Position numbers and translations under genes: made by a program
Shown: piece by piece, positions 19,635 to 28,524 of the stretch
Layout: each line of letters starts with the position of its first letter
Numbering within the stretch: position 1 is the stretch's first letter
Notes under the pieces: model-generated
Databases searched by the model: none
Told to the model about the DNA's origin: nothing
The model's input: the letters and a program-made list of their open reading frames with translations, nothing else
Assembly: GCF_005155025.1 (NCBI RefSeq)
Contig: NZ_CP039731.1
Span: 1,736,001-1,800,000, forward strand
DNA length: 64,000 bases
Direction of reading: 5' to 3'
From: Aquitalea aquatilis
Lineage (GTDB): Bacteria > Pseudomonadota > Gammaproteobacteria > Burkholderiales > Chromobacteriaceae

Positions 19635-20993
19635 ATGGCTTCCATCACGACCAGTGTCGGCTCGCTGGATGTACAGTCTATCGTCAGCCAGTTGATGACC
19701 ATTGAGCAGCAGCCTCTGCAAGCCAGTCAGCAGCGCTCCAGCAAATACAATACCCAACTGAGTTCGATCGGCCAGATCAGCTCCGCCCTGTCGGCCTTGC
19801 AAAGCGTCTCCGGCAAGATGTCGACCGGATCATTCCTGCAGCAATTCAAGGCTGCTTCCACCGATACCAGCATTGCCAATGTCACCACCACCACCGGTGG
19901 GGTGGCGGGTAGTTATGCGCTCAACGTGACGCAGTTGGCCAAATCGCGCCAACTGGTGTTTGACCAGTTCGGTGGCAGCAATGTGACAGACCCCAAGGCA
20001 ACCTTGAGCGGGGCACCCACCTCGCTGACACTCACTGTCGCTGGCAAGGACACCGTGATCAATCTGACGCCCAGTGCGACAGATACCGTCAGCCTGCAGT
20101 CCATTTCTGACCGCATCAACCAGAGCGGTGCCGGGGTGAATGCCTCGGTGGTGCAAAACAACGGCCAGTACAAGCTGGTGCTGGCTTCTGCTGTTTCCGG
20201 TAGTGATAACGCTTTCAGCATTAAGGCAGGTGGCAGCGACTCTGGCACGACAAGCGGTTCAACCCTGGCCGGCCTGACGCAAAGTGCTACGGCTGCCAGC
20301 GAATCGACTGCAGCGGGCGATGCCTTGCTGACCGTGAATGGCGTCAGTGTCTCCTCGGGCAGCAACCACCTGACCAACGTCATTTCGGGTGTCAATGTCG
20401 ATATTACCAAGCTGGGGCAGTCCACCGTCACCATGGCCTCGGATAGCAGCGGCATTACTTCTTCGTTGCAAGGTTTTGTCGATGCCTACAATCAGGTGAA
20501 ATCTGCGGTAGACTCGGCACGTTCCGGCAGCCTGAAGGCGAATGCATCGGTACTTGCCATCCAGCAAAAACTGACCAGCATCCTGAGTACGCCGATTCCG
20601 GGTGTCGATGCAAATACTTCGTATGCCTACCTGTCCCAGGCCGGTATCGCCATTCAGAAGGATGGCTCGCTCAAGCTGGACCAGACCGCCTTCAACAAGG
20701 CGCTGAGCGCCAACCCCAGCGCGGTGGCCAATCTGTTCGGCAACACCAGCAATACCGGCTTTGGTGACCGGCTGAGCGCGGCGGTCAATGACTTGCTCGG
20801 CCCGAATGGGGTGATTGAAACCAGCAAAAGCTCGATCAATAGCCTGATTAGCTCTGAAACCAGTTATCAGACCAGCATGAGCGCCAAGCTGAGTGCGCGG
20901 CAGACTCAATATACCCAGCAATACACAGCGTTGAATGCCGTATTGTCGAAAATGCAGCAATCGACCAGTAACTTGTCCAGCCTGCTGGCTTAG
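19635..20993 (+). CDS. fliD: Flagellar hook-associated protein 2 (filament cap)
   Basis: Forms the cap at the filament tip that helps flagellin subunits fold. FliD_N is at about residues 8-105 (SLDVQSIVSQLMTIEQQPL) and FliD_C from about 220 to the end. The C-terminal heptad-rich region runs through YTQQYTALNAVLSKMQQS. It has 452 residues, within the family range. AAGGAGG is present before the ATG. It is followed after 24 bases by its usual partner fliS. Confidence 0.96.
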   Translation: MASITTSVGSLDVQSIVSQLMTIEQQPLQASQQRSSKYNTQLSSIGQISSALSALQSVSGKMSTGSFLQQFKAASTDTSIANVTTTTGGVAGSYALNVTQLAKSRQLVFDQFGGSNVTDPKATLSGAPTSLTLTVAGKDTVINLTPSATDTVSLQSISDRINQSGAGVNASVVQNNGQYKLVLASAVSGSDNAFSIKAGGSDSGTTSGSTLAGLTQSATAASESTAAGDALLTVNGVSVSSGSNHLTNVISGVNVDITKLGQSTVTMASDSSGITSSLQGFVDAYNQVKSAVDSARSGSLKANASVLAIQQKLTSILSTPIPGVDANTSYAYLSQAGIAIQKDGSLKLDQTAFNKALSANPSAVANLFGNTSNTGFGDRLSAAVNDLLGPNGVIETSKSSINSLISSETSYQTSMSAKLSARQTQYTQQYTALNAVLSKMQQSTSNLSSLLA

Positions 20994-21017
20994 GACAGAT
21001 AGAGACGGTAAAGAACC

Positions 21018-21446
21018 ATGCTGAATTCCAAAATGCTCAAGCAGTTCAACAAGGCCTATGAAGATGATGCGCTAAAGGCAGCCGTGTACGGTGCCAGCCC
21101 GGTGGGCCTTGTTGTACTGCTCTACGAAGGTGCCATCAAGGCGATCAGTCAGGCCGGCTATGCCATAGAGTCGCAGCGTTATGATGAAAAATCCCGGCTG
21201 ATCTCCAAGACCATCGACATCATTGATGGCCTGCGTGAGTCGCTGGATTTGCAGCAAGGCAGCGAGGCGGCAAGCAATCTGAATGACCTCTACATCTATA
21301 TGAAGCAGCGTCTGAGCATTGCCAATCTCAAGAATGATCTGGAAATCCTGGCAGAGATTCGCCGCCTGCTGGAAACCATCCTGCCTGCCTGGCAGGAACT
21401 GAATCGTTCCGGCATGGCGACAGGCGCGGCCAGCAATGCCTATTGA
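21018..21446 (+). CDS. fliS: Flagellin-specific export chaperone FliS
   Basis: Cytoplasmic four-helix chaperone that binds the C-terminus of unpolymerised flagellin and delivers it to the export gate. The protein has 142 residues with the family segments YGASPVGLVVLLYEGAIKAI and an LNDLYIYMKQRL helix. It lies in the fliD-fliS-fliT order typical of this operon. Confidence 0.95.
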   Translation: MLNSKMLKQFNKAYEDDALKAAVYGASPVGLVVLLYEGAIKAISQAGYAIESQRYDEKSRLISKTIDIIDGLRESLDLQQGSEAASNLNDLYIYMKQRLSIANLKNDLEILAEIRRLLETILPAWQELNRSGMATGAASNAY

Positions 21447-21469
21447 GCCGGCCCTGACGAGGAGTTGCC

Positions 21470-21787
21470 ATGAGCGCTGATTTCAATCCCCTGCAAATCG
21501 ATGCCATGCTCGCCAGCATGGCAGCTGCCCTTGCGGCTTGCGAGGCGCAGGATTTTGAATCGGTGACGCGCCTGGCGGCCGAGCAGGAAAGCGAACTGGC
21601 CGCCTTGCTGCACCAATTGCAGCCCATCGCCGCCGGTATCCCGGAAGAGACCCGCGCGAAACTGCGACAGCTGGTGACACAGCGCGAGCTGCTGCAACAG
21701 CATATTGCCGACTGGATTGCCCAGATGCGCGAAGAAATGCAAACCGTCAGCCAGAACAGTCGTCTGCTCAAGACATATTCTTTATAA
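21470..21787 (+). CDS. fliT: FliT-like flagellar chaperone
   Basis: All-helical protein of 105 residues encoded directly after fliS, in the place where FliT (chaperone of the cap protein FliD) is expected. It is acidic and Gln-rich, with no membrane segment. Sequence similarity within this family is low and the name rests mainly on size, predicted helices and position. GAGGAG lies 6 bases before the ATG. Confidence 0.7.
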   Translation: MSADFNPLQIDAMLASMAAALAACEAQDFESVTRLAAEQESELAALLHQLQPIAAGIPEETRAKLRQLVTQRELLQQHIADWIAQMREEMQTVSQNSRLLKTYSL

Positions 21788-21853
21788 AGGCTGGCTTGGG
21801 TTGTTGCCGGTTTCACCATACACTTAGAAAAAGTGCAGCGTGAGGTTCATACC

Positions 21854-22210
21854 ATGTCCGGTTCGCTCTTTTTCTATATGGTTGGCTTGTTCCTGCTGGG
21901 GCTGGCTGCTGCCTGCGGCTATCTGTACTGGCGTCTGCATCAGCTGGAAGGCCGGCGCGATAGCCTGACGGCAATGTATCTGGATCAGCACCAGCAGCAG
22001 ATCAGCGCCTTGCAGCGCGATCTGGCCCGGCTCATGGCCCGGCTGGAACAGCAGTCGCGCACTGAGCCGGCTGTGCTCAGTCCCTATAATCAGGCCATCG
22101 AAATGATCAAGCAGGGTATTCCCGCTTCCGAAGTCGCGATGCAATGCGGTATTTCGCGCAGCGAAGCCGAGCTGATCATTTCTCTGTACCGCAATAACTC
22201 CACCTCATGA
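21854..22210 (+). CDS. DUF2802 membrane-anchored protein
   Basis: A 118-residue protein with one N-terminal membrane helix (about 6-25), a Gln-rich coiled-coil linker (about 28-72) and a C-terminal helix-turn-helix-like segment, IEMIKQGIPASEVAMQCGIS, matching the DUF2802 pattern. DUF2802 genes commonly lie near flagellar genes, but the function is unknown. I used the ATG at 21854, with GAGG upstream, rather than a GTG at 21833. The stop overlaps the next ATG (ATGA), which ties it to the FliK-like protein. Confidence 0.8.
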   Translation: MSGSLFFYMVGLFLLGLAAACGYLYWRLHQLEGRRDSLTAMYLDQHQQQISALQRDLARLMARLEQQSRTEPAVLSPYNQAIEMIKQGIPASEVAMQCGISRSEAELIISLYRNNSTS

Positions 22211-23262
22211 TTCCATCCCTGCCGCCCGCGATCACCACCGGCACCCTGGCGCCGCAAACCGTTTCCTCCGTCCGCTTGTTGCTGGAGGGGGGCCGGGCGC
22301 TGCTGGATGCCAGCGTACTGCCGGCCAAGCTGCCGCCACTGCTACTGGGCGAGCAGGTGGATGCCCAGGTCGTTGATAGCAAGGACAATGGCCAGCAACT
22401 GTCGGTGCTGATCAAGAACAGCCTGTTCAACCTGATCGTGCCGCAAGGGATGACGGTCAGTGGCAATACCCTGTCGCTGAAAGTGGCGACCCTGTCGCCG
22501 ACACTCAGCTTTGCCTTGCAGGAGCAGAGCAAGGAGCTGCCGCAAGATGGCTCGGTGGAAGTGCAATTGAGCCCAGCCTCCAAGTACCTCACCGGCATGT
22601 TGCAGACCGGCAAGCCGGGCTTGCCGGCAGCCGATCTCAGTCTGGACGCGGCCACACAAACGCCCGCCAATCTGGCACAGAATCTGAAAAACAATGTCAG
22701 CCAGAGCGGCTTGTTTTATGAGTCCCATCTCAAGGAATGGCTGGACGGCCGCCACAACCTGAGCCAGGTACAGCAGGAGCCGCAGTCGCGCCTGCTCAGC
22801 AAGCTGAATGATGATCTGGCCAGCAATGCCTCCAGCAGTAATGCCACCGCAAGTAATACGCTGAGCCCCAGAACGGTGGCACCAGAACTGGCCAATCTGG
22901 TACAGCGCCAGCTGGATATCGTGGAAAACCAGCAACTGCAGCTCAACGGCTATGCCTGGCCAGGACAGCCCATGCAATTGCAGATTCAACAGGAAGAAAC
23001 CCAGGAGCGCACCGGCAGCCTGGGTGCTGACGAGGCTGGTGTATGGAGTACTTCCTTGTCGCTCAGCCTGCCGGCGCTGGGTGGTTTGTCGGCGCGGGTG
23101 CGGCTGGTAGGGCAGAGCGTGCAGGTATCCTTTGTGGCCGAAGAAGACGAAGCTGGCGGCCTGATTCAGCAACATGCAGCCCAGTTGCAAAGCGGCATGG
23201 AAGCGGCCGGGCTGACGCTGGCCAACCTGATGGTGAAACATGGCACAGTCTCCCAAGGCTGA
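22207..23262 (+). CDS. FliK-like hook-length control family protein
   Basis: A 351-residue protein whose C-terminal 80 residues (LSLSLPALGGLSARVRL, QLQSGMEAAGLTLANLMVK) resemble the FliK C-terminal domain that interacts with FlhB. The rest is low-complexity, rich in Leu, Gln, Ser and Asn. True FliK is normally encoded in the hook/basal-body operon, so this is likely a second, FliK-like protein. It overlaps the DUF2802 gene by 4 bases and the FlhB-like gene by 23 bases, which suggests that the three act together. Confidence 0.7.
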   Translation: MIPSLPPAITTGTLAPQTVSSVRLLLEGGRALLDASVLPAKLPPLLLGEQVDAQVVDSKDNGQQLSVLIKNSLFNLIVPQGMTVSGNTLSLKVATLSPTLSFALQEQSKELPQDGSVEVQLSPASKYLTGMLQTGKPGLPAADLSLDAATQTPANLAQNLKNNVSQSGLFYESHLKEWLDGRHNLSQVQQEPQSRLLSKLNDDLASNASSSNATASNTLSPRTVAPELANLVQRQLDIVENQQLQLNGYAWPGQPMQLQIQQEETQERTGSLGADEAGVWSTSLSLSLPALGGLSARVRLVGQSVQVSFVAEEDEAGGLIQQHAAQLQSGMEAAGLTLANLMVKHGTVSQG

Positions 23263-23581
23263 AGAAGGCCGCAAGTCGGCCGTTGCGCTGGCCTACCGCG
23301 AAGGCCAACGCTCGCCTACCGTCGTGGCCAAGGGCTATGGCCAACTGGCCGAGCGCATCATTGACCGGGCCAAGGATGCCGGTGTCTTTGTGCACGACTC
23401 GCCCGAGCTGGTATCGCTGTTGATGCAGGTCGATCTGGACCGGCATATTCCCGAAGAGCTTTACCGCGCCGTGGCCGAAATTCTGGCCTTTGTCTACTTC
23501 CTGGAAAACAAGGCAACCGGTGCTGATTTTGAGTTCGAGTCCTGGCTGGCCGGGCGTCAGAACAAGCAGCCATCCAGCTGA
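23240..23581 (+). CDS. FlhB cytoplasmic-domain-like protein
   Basis: A 113-residue soluble protein matching the C-terminal cytoplasmic part of FlhB/YscU export switches: AVALAYREG followed by SPTVVAKGYGQLAERIIDRA and the PEELYRAVAEILAFVY helix. It lacks the FlhB membrane part and the NPTH autocleavage site. Such stand-alone FlhB-like proteins can stand in for the cleaved FlhB C-terminal piece in some bacteria. The overlap with the FliK-like gene suggests an export-switch accessory pair (inference). Confidence 0.82.
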   Translation: MAQSPKAEEGRKSAVALAYREGQRSPTVVAKGYGQLAERIIDRAKDAGVFVHDSPELVSLLMQVDLDRHIPEELYRAVAEILAFVYFLENKATGADFEFESWLAGRQNKQPSS

Positions 23582-23693
23582 AACCCCACCTGCCATCTGT
23601 GTGTGGCCATCTGCTTTATTCCCAATGCTTGCCCTTAAAAGCCGCGGTTTGCGGTAATCTTATGCTTTGCCTTCGCATACAGCTGGAGTGGAT

Positions 23694-24560
23694 ATGAAAG
23701 TCGGTTATATCGGACTGGGCATCATGGGCCTGCCTTGCGTTTTGAACCTGTTGAAAGCCGGACATGCGGTCACCGTTTGGTCGCGACGCCCGGACAGCGC
23801 AGCAGCGGCACTCGCTGCCGGAGCCAGCTGGGCGGATAGCCCGGCGCAACTGGCCGCCCAGGTGGACGTGCTGGTCAGTAATGTCTCCGACACCCGCGAT
23901 GTGGAGCAGGTGCTCTTGGGCGAGCAGGGGGCCGTGCATGGTGCGACAAAGGGGCTGGTGTGTGTCGACATGAGCACCATTTCTCCGATTGGCGCGCGCG
24001 ACATCGCCGCCCGACTGGCCGCTGCTGGAGTGGATTTTCTTGATTGCCCGGTATCCGGCGGCCAGGTGGGCGCTGTGAATGGCAGCCTCACCATCATGGT
24101 GGGCGGCAAGGCCGAGGCGCTGTCCAAAGTCCGCCCGGCACTGGAGGCCATGGGCAAGACCATTACCCATATCGGTGATTCAGGTGCCGGCCAGGTGGCC
24201 AAGGCCTGCAATCAGATCGCCGTTGGTGTGGGCGTGGCTGCCGTGGCTGAAGTCATGAAGCTGGCCAAGGCCTGCGGCGTTGACCCGGCACCGGTACGCG
24301 AGGCCCTGTTGGGGGGCTTTGCCCAAAGCCGGGTACTGGATATCCATGGCCAGCGCATGATTGATGACAACTATGCGCCGGGTTTCAAAGCCCATTTGCA
24401 CCTGAAAGACATGGGCATCGTGCTGGATACCGCCCGTCAGCTGGGCATCCGTCTGCCGGAAGCCGAGCGGGTAGCAGGCCTGATCGGCCAACTGGTCGAG
24501 CAGGGAGAGGGCGAGCTGGACTCTGCCGCCATCGCCCGCTTGATCTGGCAGCAGAACTAA
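23694..24560 (+). CDS. 3-hydroxyisobutyrate dehydrogenase family NAD(P)-dependent reductase
   Basis: Beta-hydroxyacid dehydrogenase of 288 residues. The N-terminal Rossmann motif is VGYIGLGIMGLP, the substrate-binding segment is DCPVSGGQVGAVNGSL, and the catalytic lysine lies in GAGQVAKACNQI; the KDMGIVLD helix is in the C-terminal dimer domain. The candidates are 2-hydroxy-3-oxopropionate (tartronate semialdehyde) reductase, 3-hydroxyisobutyrate dehydrogenase, or a succinic semialdehyde reductase; residues seen here do not separate them. The ATG at 23694 has GGAG upstream. It is monocistronic, ending at two hairpins. Confidence 0.88.
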   Translation: MKVGYIGLGIMGLPCVLNLLKAGHAVTVWSRRPDSAAAALAAGASWADSPAQLAAQVDVLVSNVSDTRDVEQVLLGEQGAVHGATKGLVCVDMSTISPIGARDIAARLAAAGVDFLDCPVSGGQVGAVNGSLTIMVGGKAEALSKVRPALEAMGKTITHIGDSGAGQVAKACNQIAVGVGVAAVAEVMKLAKACGVDPAPVREALLGGFAQSRVLDIHGQRMIDDNYAPGFKAHLHLKDMGIVLDTARQLGIRLPEAERVAGLIGQLVEQGEGELDSAAIARLIWQQN

Positions 24561-24613
24561 GCCGCTTGCAGGCTTGGCTAGCTGTGGGCGACATGGCTTG
24601 AGTGAGATTAAGG

Positions 24614-24636
24614 ACCCCGCGTAGGCGGGGTTCTTT
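24614..24636 (+). terminator. Rho-independent terminator
   Basis: ACCCCGC and GCGGGGT pair around a 4-base loop, followed by TCTTT. It lies 54 bases after the dehydrogenase stop. Confidence 0.75.
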
Positions 24637-24683
24637 GTATCTGCTGCTGGATAGTCCGCCCCCGGCCAGGGGCTAATTATCTG

Positions 24684-24718
24684 AACCGCTCCGCAGTTTG
24701 CGGAGCGGTTTCAGTTTT
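24684..24718 (+). terminator. Second strong hairpin, probably bidirectional
   Basis: AACCGCTCCGC pairs perfectly with GCGGAGCGGTT (11 bp, loop AGTTT), followed by TCAGTTTT. It separates the rightward dehydrogenase gene from the leftward DUF1272 gene and probably serves both. Confidence 0.75.
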
Positions 24719-24735
24719 CGCACGACACGGCCTGC

Positions 24736-25026
24736 TCAGTCCTGTTGCCGTTCTGCCAGCCACCGCGCGTGAGCGGCCAGGTCCACCGGGCGATAGACCT
24801 CACGCTGGCTCGCCGGGTAGTGCTGCAGATCATTATCATGCCGGCCACCGCTGGCCGGGCGCAGCGGGCGCGGGCTGAAGCCACCGCCGCAGTTGGGGCA
24901 GACCTGCTGCAGCAAGGCCACGCATTCTGTGCAGAAGGTGCATTCAAATGAACAGATACGGGCATGAGCTGCGTCGGGCGGAAGCGGCGTACGGCAGTGT
25001 TCACAGTTTGGGCGAAGTTCCAGCAT
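24736..25026 (-). CDS. DUF1272 zinc-ribbon-like protein
   Basis: Small cysteine-rich protein of 96 residues. It begins MLELRPNCEHCRTPLPPDA, the standard DUF1272 opening, and has paired cysteines CEHC, CSFECTFCTEC and CPNC that should bind zinc. The function of DUF1272 is unknown. The C-terminal 40 residues extend beyond the core. The internal ATG at 25026 is preceded by AGGAG and matches the family start; an upstream start at 25053 is possible. Confidence 0.82.
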   Translation of the reverse strand: MLELRPNCEHCRTPLPPDAAHARICSFECTFCTECVALLQQVCPNCGGGFSPRPLRPASGGRHDNDLQHYPASQREVYRPVDLAAHARWLAERQQD

Positions 25027-25408
25027 GCTCAAGTCTCCTGATGGTGATGTCACAGCCTAGCTGCCATCGCTTGGGGGGAACAGGCCTGGCCCGGACATCA
25101 TCCAGCCAAATCCGGACAGCCTTGTTGGCGGGGTAATAGTGGCCTCGGCCATGCTTCCATGGCGCGGCAAGCTGAACGCTGGGCTGAGGTATACGGCATT
25201 GCGATCCGCGTTCGCTCGCTGTTCGTGCCGTGCGGATGTGCACATCCAGCTAAAGCACACTCCGGTGTACTGTGGTGCGCCAGCAAAGATCACTGTGCGC
25301 GGAGTAGGGCGCTATTGTCCGGTGCAACATCCTTCCGCCTGGCAGAAGGCAACTGAACGATATGCCGGTTGCGGCACTCTAACCGTGTCTGCCAAGCAGG
25401 AGGCTGCC

Positions 25409-25648
25409 ATGGATGCCATTGATATTCTGGGCCTGATGAAAAACCACCCGCCACCAGAGCCAGTCAGCCTGTCTGCCATTCCCTTGCTGTTGGCGCAGGC
25501 CATTGCCGGCATTGCGGCGAAATTGAGTGTAGAGGAGCTGGACAAGCTGGTCAGGGCTGGCGCGGCCCTGTATGCCCACGAACAGGATGTGTGCTTCAGC
25601 AGTGTTGCCGCCGACTTATTGGCGAAGCAGCTTAACGAGTCGCCTTGA
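25409..25648 (+). CDS. Small hypothetical protein (79 residues)
   Basis: I do not recognise it. It is an all-helical-looking acidic protein with a hydrophobic central stretch (IPLLLAQAIAGIAAKL) that is too amphipathic to call a membrane segment. CAGGAGG stands 5-6 bases before the ATG, strong support that it is translated. The last 17 bases overlap the end of the leftward lipoprotein gene. Confidence 0.6.
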   Translation: MDAIDILGLMKNHPPPEPVSLSAIPLLLAQAIAGIAAKLSVEELDKLVRAGAALYAHEQDVCFSSVAADLLAKQLNESP

Positions 25649-26141
25649 CTGGCTTGGCCGGGGCCTTTTCGGCTGGCTCGGGCAGGTACTGCACCATCAG
25701 TGCCAGTTGGGTCCGGTAGCCGTTTTCCTGCAGCATGCCCAAACGCTCATGCCAGGTCAGGCTGTCGCCGGCATGCCGCATGCCGCCATTGCCGCTGAGC
25801 AGAATGGCCGCACTGCCGCCATTGCGCCTGACTTGCTGGGCGATAGCCCGTAGCATGCTGAGATTCACATAGGGCTGATCATAGTCGCTGACACGCAGCA
25901 TGCCCATGATCCGGTAACGGTGTGGCGGGTCGCCGGCGTCCCATATTTCCACTCCGTCCACCAGCCGCTTGCTGCCCCCCTCTCCATCAATCACCTTGTT
26001 GCCGTTGCGATATTCGTAGGTGGTGTAGTCGGCCGTGGTGCACGCCACCAGGCAAAGGGCTAGCGCGCCCAGTGCTGCCAGAAGGGCAGGCCGTCTGATT
26101 AGTAGCGGGCGCAGCGCCGAGGCCGGCAATGGTTTCAACAT
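25632..26141 (-). CDS. Putative lipoprotein of unknown function
   Basis: This 169-residue protein has a basic N-terminus, a hydrophobic run and the lipobox LVAC near residue 34, so it should be a lipid-anchored envelope protein. The mature part has mixed character, with DPPHRYRIMGMLRVSDYDQP and a GGSAAILLSGNGG segment. I do not recognise a named family. The ATG at 26141 was chosen over a TTG one codon earlier. A second lipoprotein gene lies upstream on the same strand after 206 bases. Confidence 0.72.
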   Translation of the reverse strand: MLKPLPASALRPLLIRRPALLAALGALALCLVACTTADYTTYEYRNGNKVIDGEGGSKRLVDGVEIWDAGDPPHRYRIMGMLRVSDYDQPYVNLSMLRAIAQQVRRNGGSAAILLSGNGGMRHAGDSLTWHERLGMLQENGYRTQLALMVQYLPEPAEKAPAKPVKATR

Positions 26142-26347
26142 CAAAGACTGATCCGAGGTGAGGGTGGCGGCAAGCGCAGAGCCGCATGCCTGTGGGGCTG
26201 GAGGTGCATGCCCGGCACGTGTGGTGCGCTGTTTTGTGCAGGCATCTTAACGCTAGTGCGAACGTACGGGCGGACTGGCCGCCCCGCGGGCGGGTAAAGA
26301 AATGCAAAACCGGCTGGCTGCTGGTGGCTGCTCGCTCCGCGCAGTAC

Positions 26348-26980
26348 TCAGTCATTCCAGCAGCGCAGGCCATTGGCGCGCATGAAGTCGGGATTTTGCA
26401 GCAGGGACTCGGCAAAAGCGTTGTTGGCAATCAGCTGCTCACCCCGGCGCTTGAAGAGCGCGCGCATCTGTAGCCCGATGGGCTGGCCATATTTCTTGAA
26501 GCTGATCAGGTACTGGATGTTGAACCCAGCCATGCCGCTGGCAGGGATATCTGGCGTGGCTTGCGTCGCCGGACTATCCCAGCCCTTGCCACAGTGCGTG
26601 ATCAGCTCAAACAGGAGCTGTCCGTTGGCCAGACGGATACGCCTGGAAAAATAAACAGCGGTCCGTGCTTGATCAACCCACTGCTTTTTCGCCAGATTGG
26701 CGTTCTCTGCCAGCGCGTCATTGCGCGGGATGCGGGATTTCCTCACATCCGGGTCCGCATGAATATGCCGATAAAACCGGTCGGCCGCACGGCATTCGCT
26801 ACAAGCACCTGCCTGCAGGAAGGCCATTTCCTCACGCGCTACCGGTGCCACGACAGCCAATGGTGGTGATGACGGGAGATAAGGATCACTGCTGCTGGCC
26901 GGGATGGTATTGAGCAAATCTCCATAGCTACACCCGCCCAGCAAGATGCTTATTCCCATTGCCAACACGATCCGGCGCAT
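26348..26980 (-). CDS. Putative lipoprotein of unknown function
   Basis: This 210-residue protein starts MRRIVLAMGISILLGGCSYG, a clear lipoprotein signal with the lipid-modified cysteine at 17. The mature protein has CSECR, another pair of cysteines near the middle and end, and the segment FNIQYLISFKKYGQPIGLQM. I recognise no family. It and the downstream lipoprotein may form a unit, but their promoters were not found. Confidence 0.72.
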   Translation of the reverse strand: MRRIVLAMGISILLGGCSYGDLLNTIPASSSDPYLPSSPPLAVVAPVAREEMAFLQAGACSECRAADRFYRHIHADPDVRKSRIPRNDALAENANLAKKQWVDQARTAVYFSRRIRLANGQLLFELITHCGKGWDSPATQATPDIPASGMAGFNIQYLISFKKYGQPIGLQMRALFKRRGEQLIANNAFAESLLQNPDFMRANGLRCWND

Positions 26981-27497
26981 GACTCATTCCTTATGTGTGA
27001 GCCGGCATTCTAGGTGGCAAGCGCGGTGGATGAATACCATTCCGATGTAAAGATTGTAAGCATGACCTTCAGCTGGCCGGCGGCCCGCCTGTCACCACCA
27101 TGCACAAACCCGTGTTTTCCATGGCAGGCATGGCGCGTGTGCCGCTTTCCCTGCCGATGAAGTACGGCCCATCACACTGGCGATCCAGTCACGGCGCTGC
27201 CTGGACATACCGGTATTGATGCAGGGCAAGGGGATGGTCATCGCCGGTGGACGGTGCAAGTCGCCCCCGTAATACTGGCAGCGCTCTCACACCTCCATTG
27301 ATGTTGTTGATATCGCTCACCTTCTCCCGGGTGGGCGATTTTTCTTTCCCCTTTGCGCTAGCACGCGCTGGTCAGAATGGTAGCGTCAGCCAGACGCGGT
27401 TAATGCCTTCCTCGCCCTTGAGCTTGTGGTTCATGTGTTTGGCCAGGACTGGTCATGTGCTTTGTTGGTAGTGGGCTGGCACGACTTGAAATGAATA
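26981..27497. other. Gene-poor gap with an orphan terminator
   Basis: More than 500 bases with no convincing gene; the frame at 27247-27471 has no ribosome site and unnatural composition. One rightward terminator-like hairpin is present: TCGCTCACC (27313-27321) pairs with GGTGGGCGA (27330-27338), followed by five T. It ends no recognised gene, so it may close a small RNA or a decayed gene. Confidence 0.5.
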
Positions 27498-27518
27498 AAG
27501 CCCCGACTGGCGGGGCTT
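27498..27518 (-). terminator. Terminator of yicC
   Basis: AAGCCCCG and CGGGGCTT pair around ACTGG. On the minus strand it is followed by TTTATT. It lies 40 bases beyond the yicC stop. Confidence 0.8.
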
Positions 27519-27557
27519 CTGTTGGTGCGGTGCCACGCTGTGACACGGCATGAAGGT

Positions 27558-28424
27558 TTACTCGATATTCTGGATCTGCTCGCGCATTTGCTCGATCAGC
27601 ACCTTCAGTTCGACCGAGGCCTGGGTGGTTTCGGTGGAGACCGATTTGGAGCCCAGGGTATTGGCTTCGCGGTTCAGTTCCTGCATCAGGAAGTCCAGGC
27701 GCTTGCCGGTCTGGCCGCCGGTCTTGAGGATGCGTTTGACTTCGCTCAGGTGGGTGGTCAGGCGGGAGAGCTCTTCATCCACGTCGATCTTCTGGGCGAA
27801 CAGGGCAAATTCCTGCTTGATGCGGTCATCCTCGACATTGCCCAGCGCTTCTTGCAGGCGGCCGGACAGCTTGTTCATATAGGCTTCCAGAATCAGCGGC
27901 AGCTTGGGCTTGATGCCGGCGATGATGGTTTCCATCGAGGTGACGCGCTCTTGCAGGATGAGCTTGAGTTTTTCACCTTCGCGGCCGCGCGAGGCATTGA
28001 AGTCTTCCAGGGCGGTGGCCAAGCTTTGCAGGCAAAGCTGTTGCAGTACTTCCGGCGGCAGTGAGTTGCTTTTCAGGATGCCGGGCCAGCGCAGCAGCTC
28101 GCCGACGGACAGGCCCTTGGCCTGCGGGGCACGTTGCTCGACCTGGGCGGCCACTTGCAGCAGGCTGTCCAGCGCCTGGGCGTTGAGTTCCAGCGTGGTG
28201 GTGTCGGTTTCCAGCTGGTTCAGGCCAACACGGCATTCCAGCTTGCCACGGGTCACGCGAGATGACACCATCTCACGCAGCTGTGGCTCGATGACGCGCA
28301 GCTCTTCCGGCAGGCGCATCTGTACATCCAGATAGCGGTGATTGACTGCGCGGACTTCCAGGCTGAGCAAACCGCCGGGAAAGTCTCTGCTGATGGAGGC
28401 AAAGCCTGTCATACTTAGAATCAT
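27558..28424 (-). CDS. yicC: YicC family endoribonuclease
   Basis: This 288-residue protein matches YicC/YloC throughout. The N-terminal MILSMTGFAS opening and EVRAVNHRYLD segment and the C-terminal KRLDFLMQELNREANTLGSKS signature are intact. Members of the family act as endoribonucleases involved in mRNA and small-RNA turnover. Its length matches the E. coli protein. It is divergent from the kinase gene, with a 100-base shared promoter region. Confidence 0.95.
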   Translation of the reverse strand: MILSMTGFASISRDFPGGLLSLEVRAVNHRYLDVQMRLPEELRVIEPQLREMVSSRVTRGKLECRVGLNQLETDTTTLELNAQALDSLLQVAAQVEQRAPQAKGLSVGELLRWPGILKSNSLPPEVLQQLCLQSLATALEDFNASRGREGEKLKLILQERVTSMETIIAGIKPKLPLILEAYMNKLSGRLQEALGNVEDDRIKQEFALFAQKIDVDEELSRLTTHLSEVKRILKTGGQTGKRLDFLMQELNREANTLGSKSVSTETTQASVELKVLIEQMREQIQNIE

Positions 28425-28524
28425 TGTGGGTCCCCGATAGTGATGTCAGTCAAAACGATACCGGGCCCGAATTGCTGTTGTAGCTCAATTCCGGGCCAAC
28501 GAACACTATAGCAACTGCCATGTC

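Noticed and set aside
21792..21807. Sigma-54-like element before the DUF2802 gene
   Set aside because: GG and GC are separated by 11 rather than 10 bases, which normally abolishes sigma-54 recognition.
27247..27471. 74-codon frame across the orphan terminator
   Set aside because: Reads straight through the hairpin and T run, with no ribosome site.
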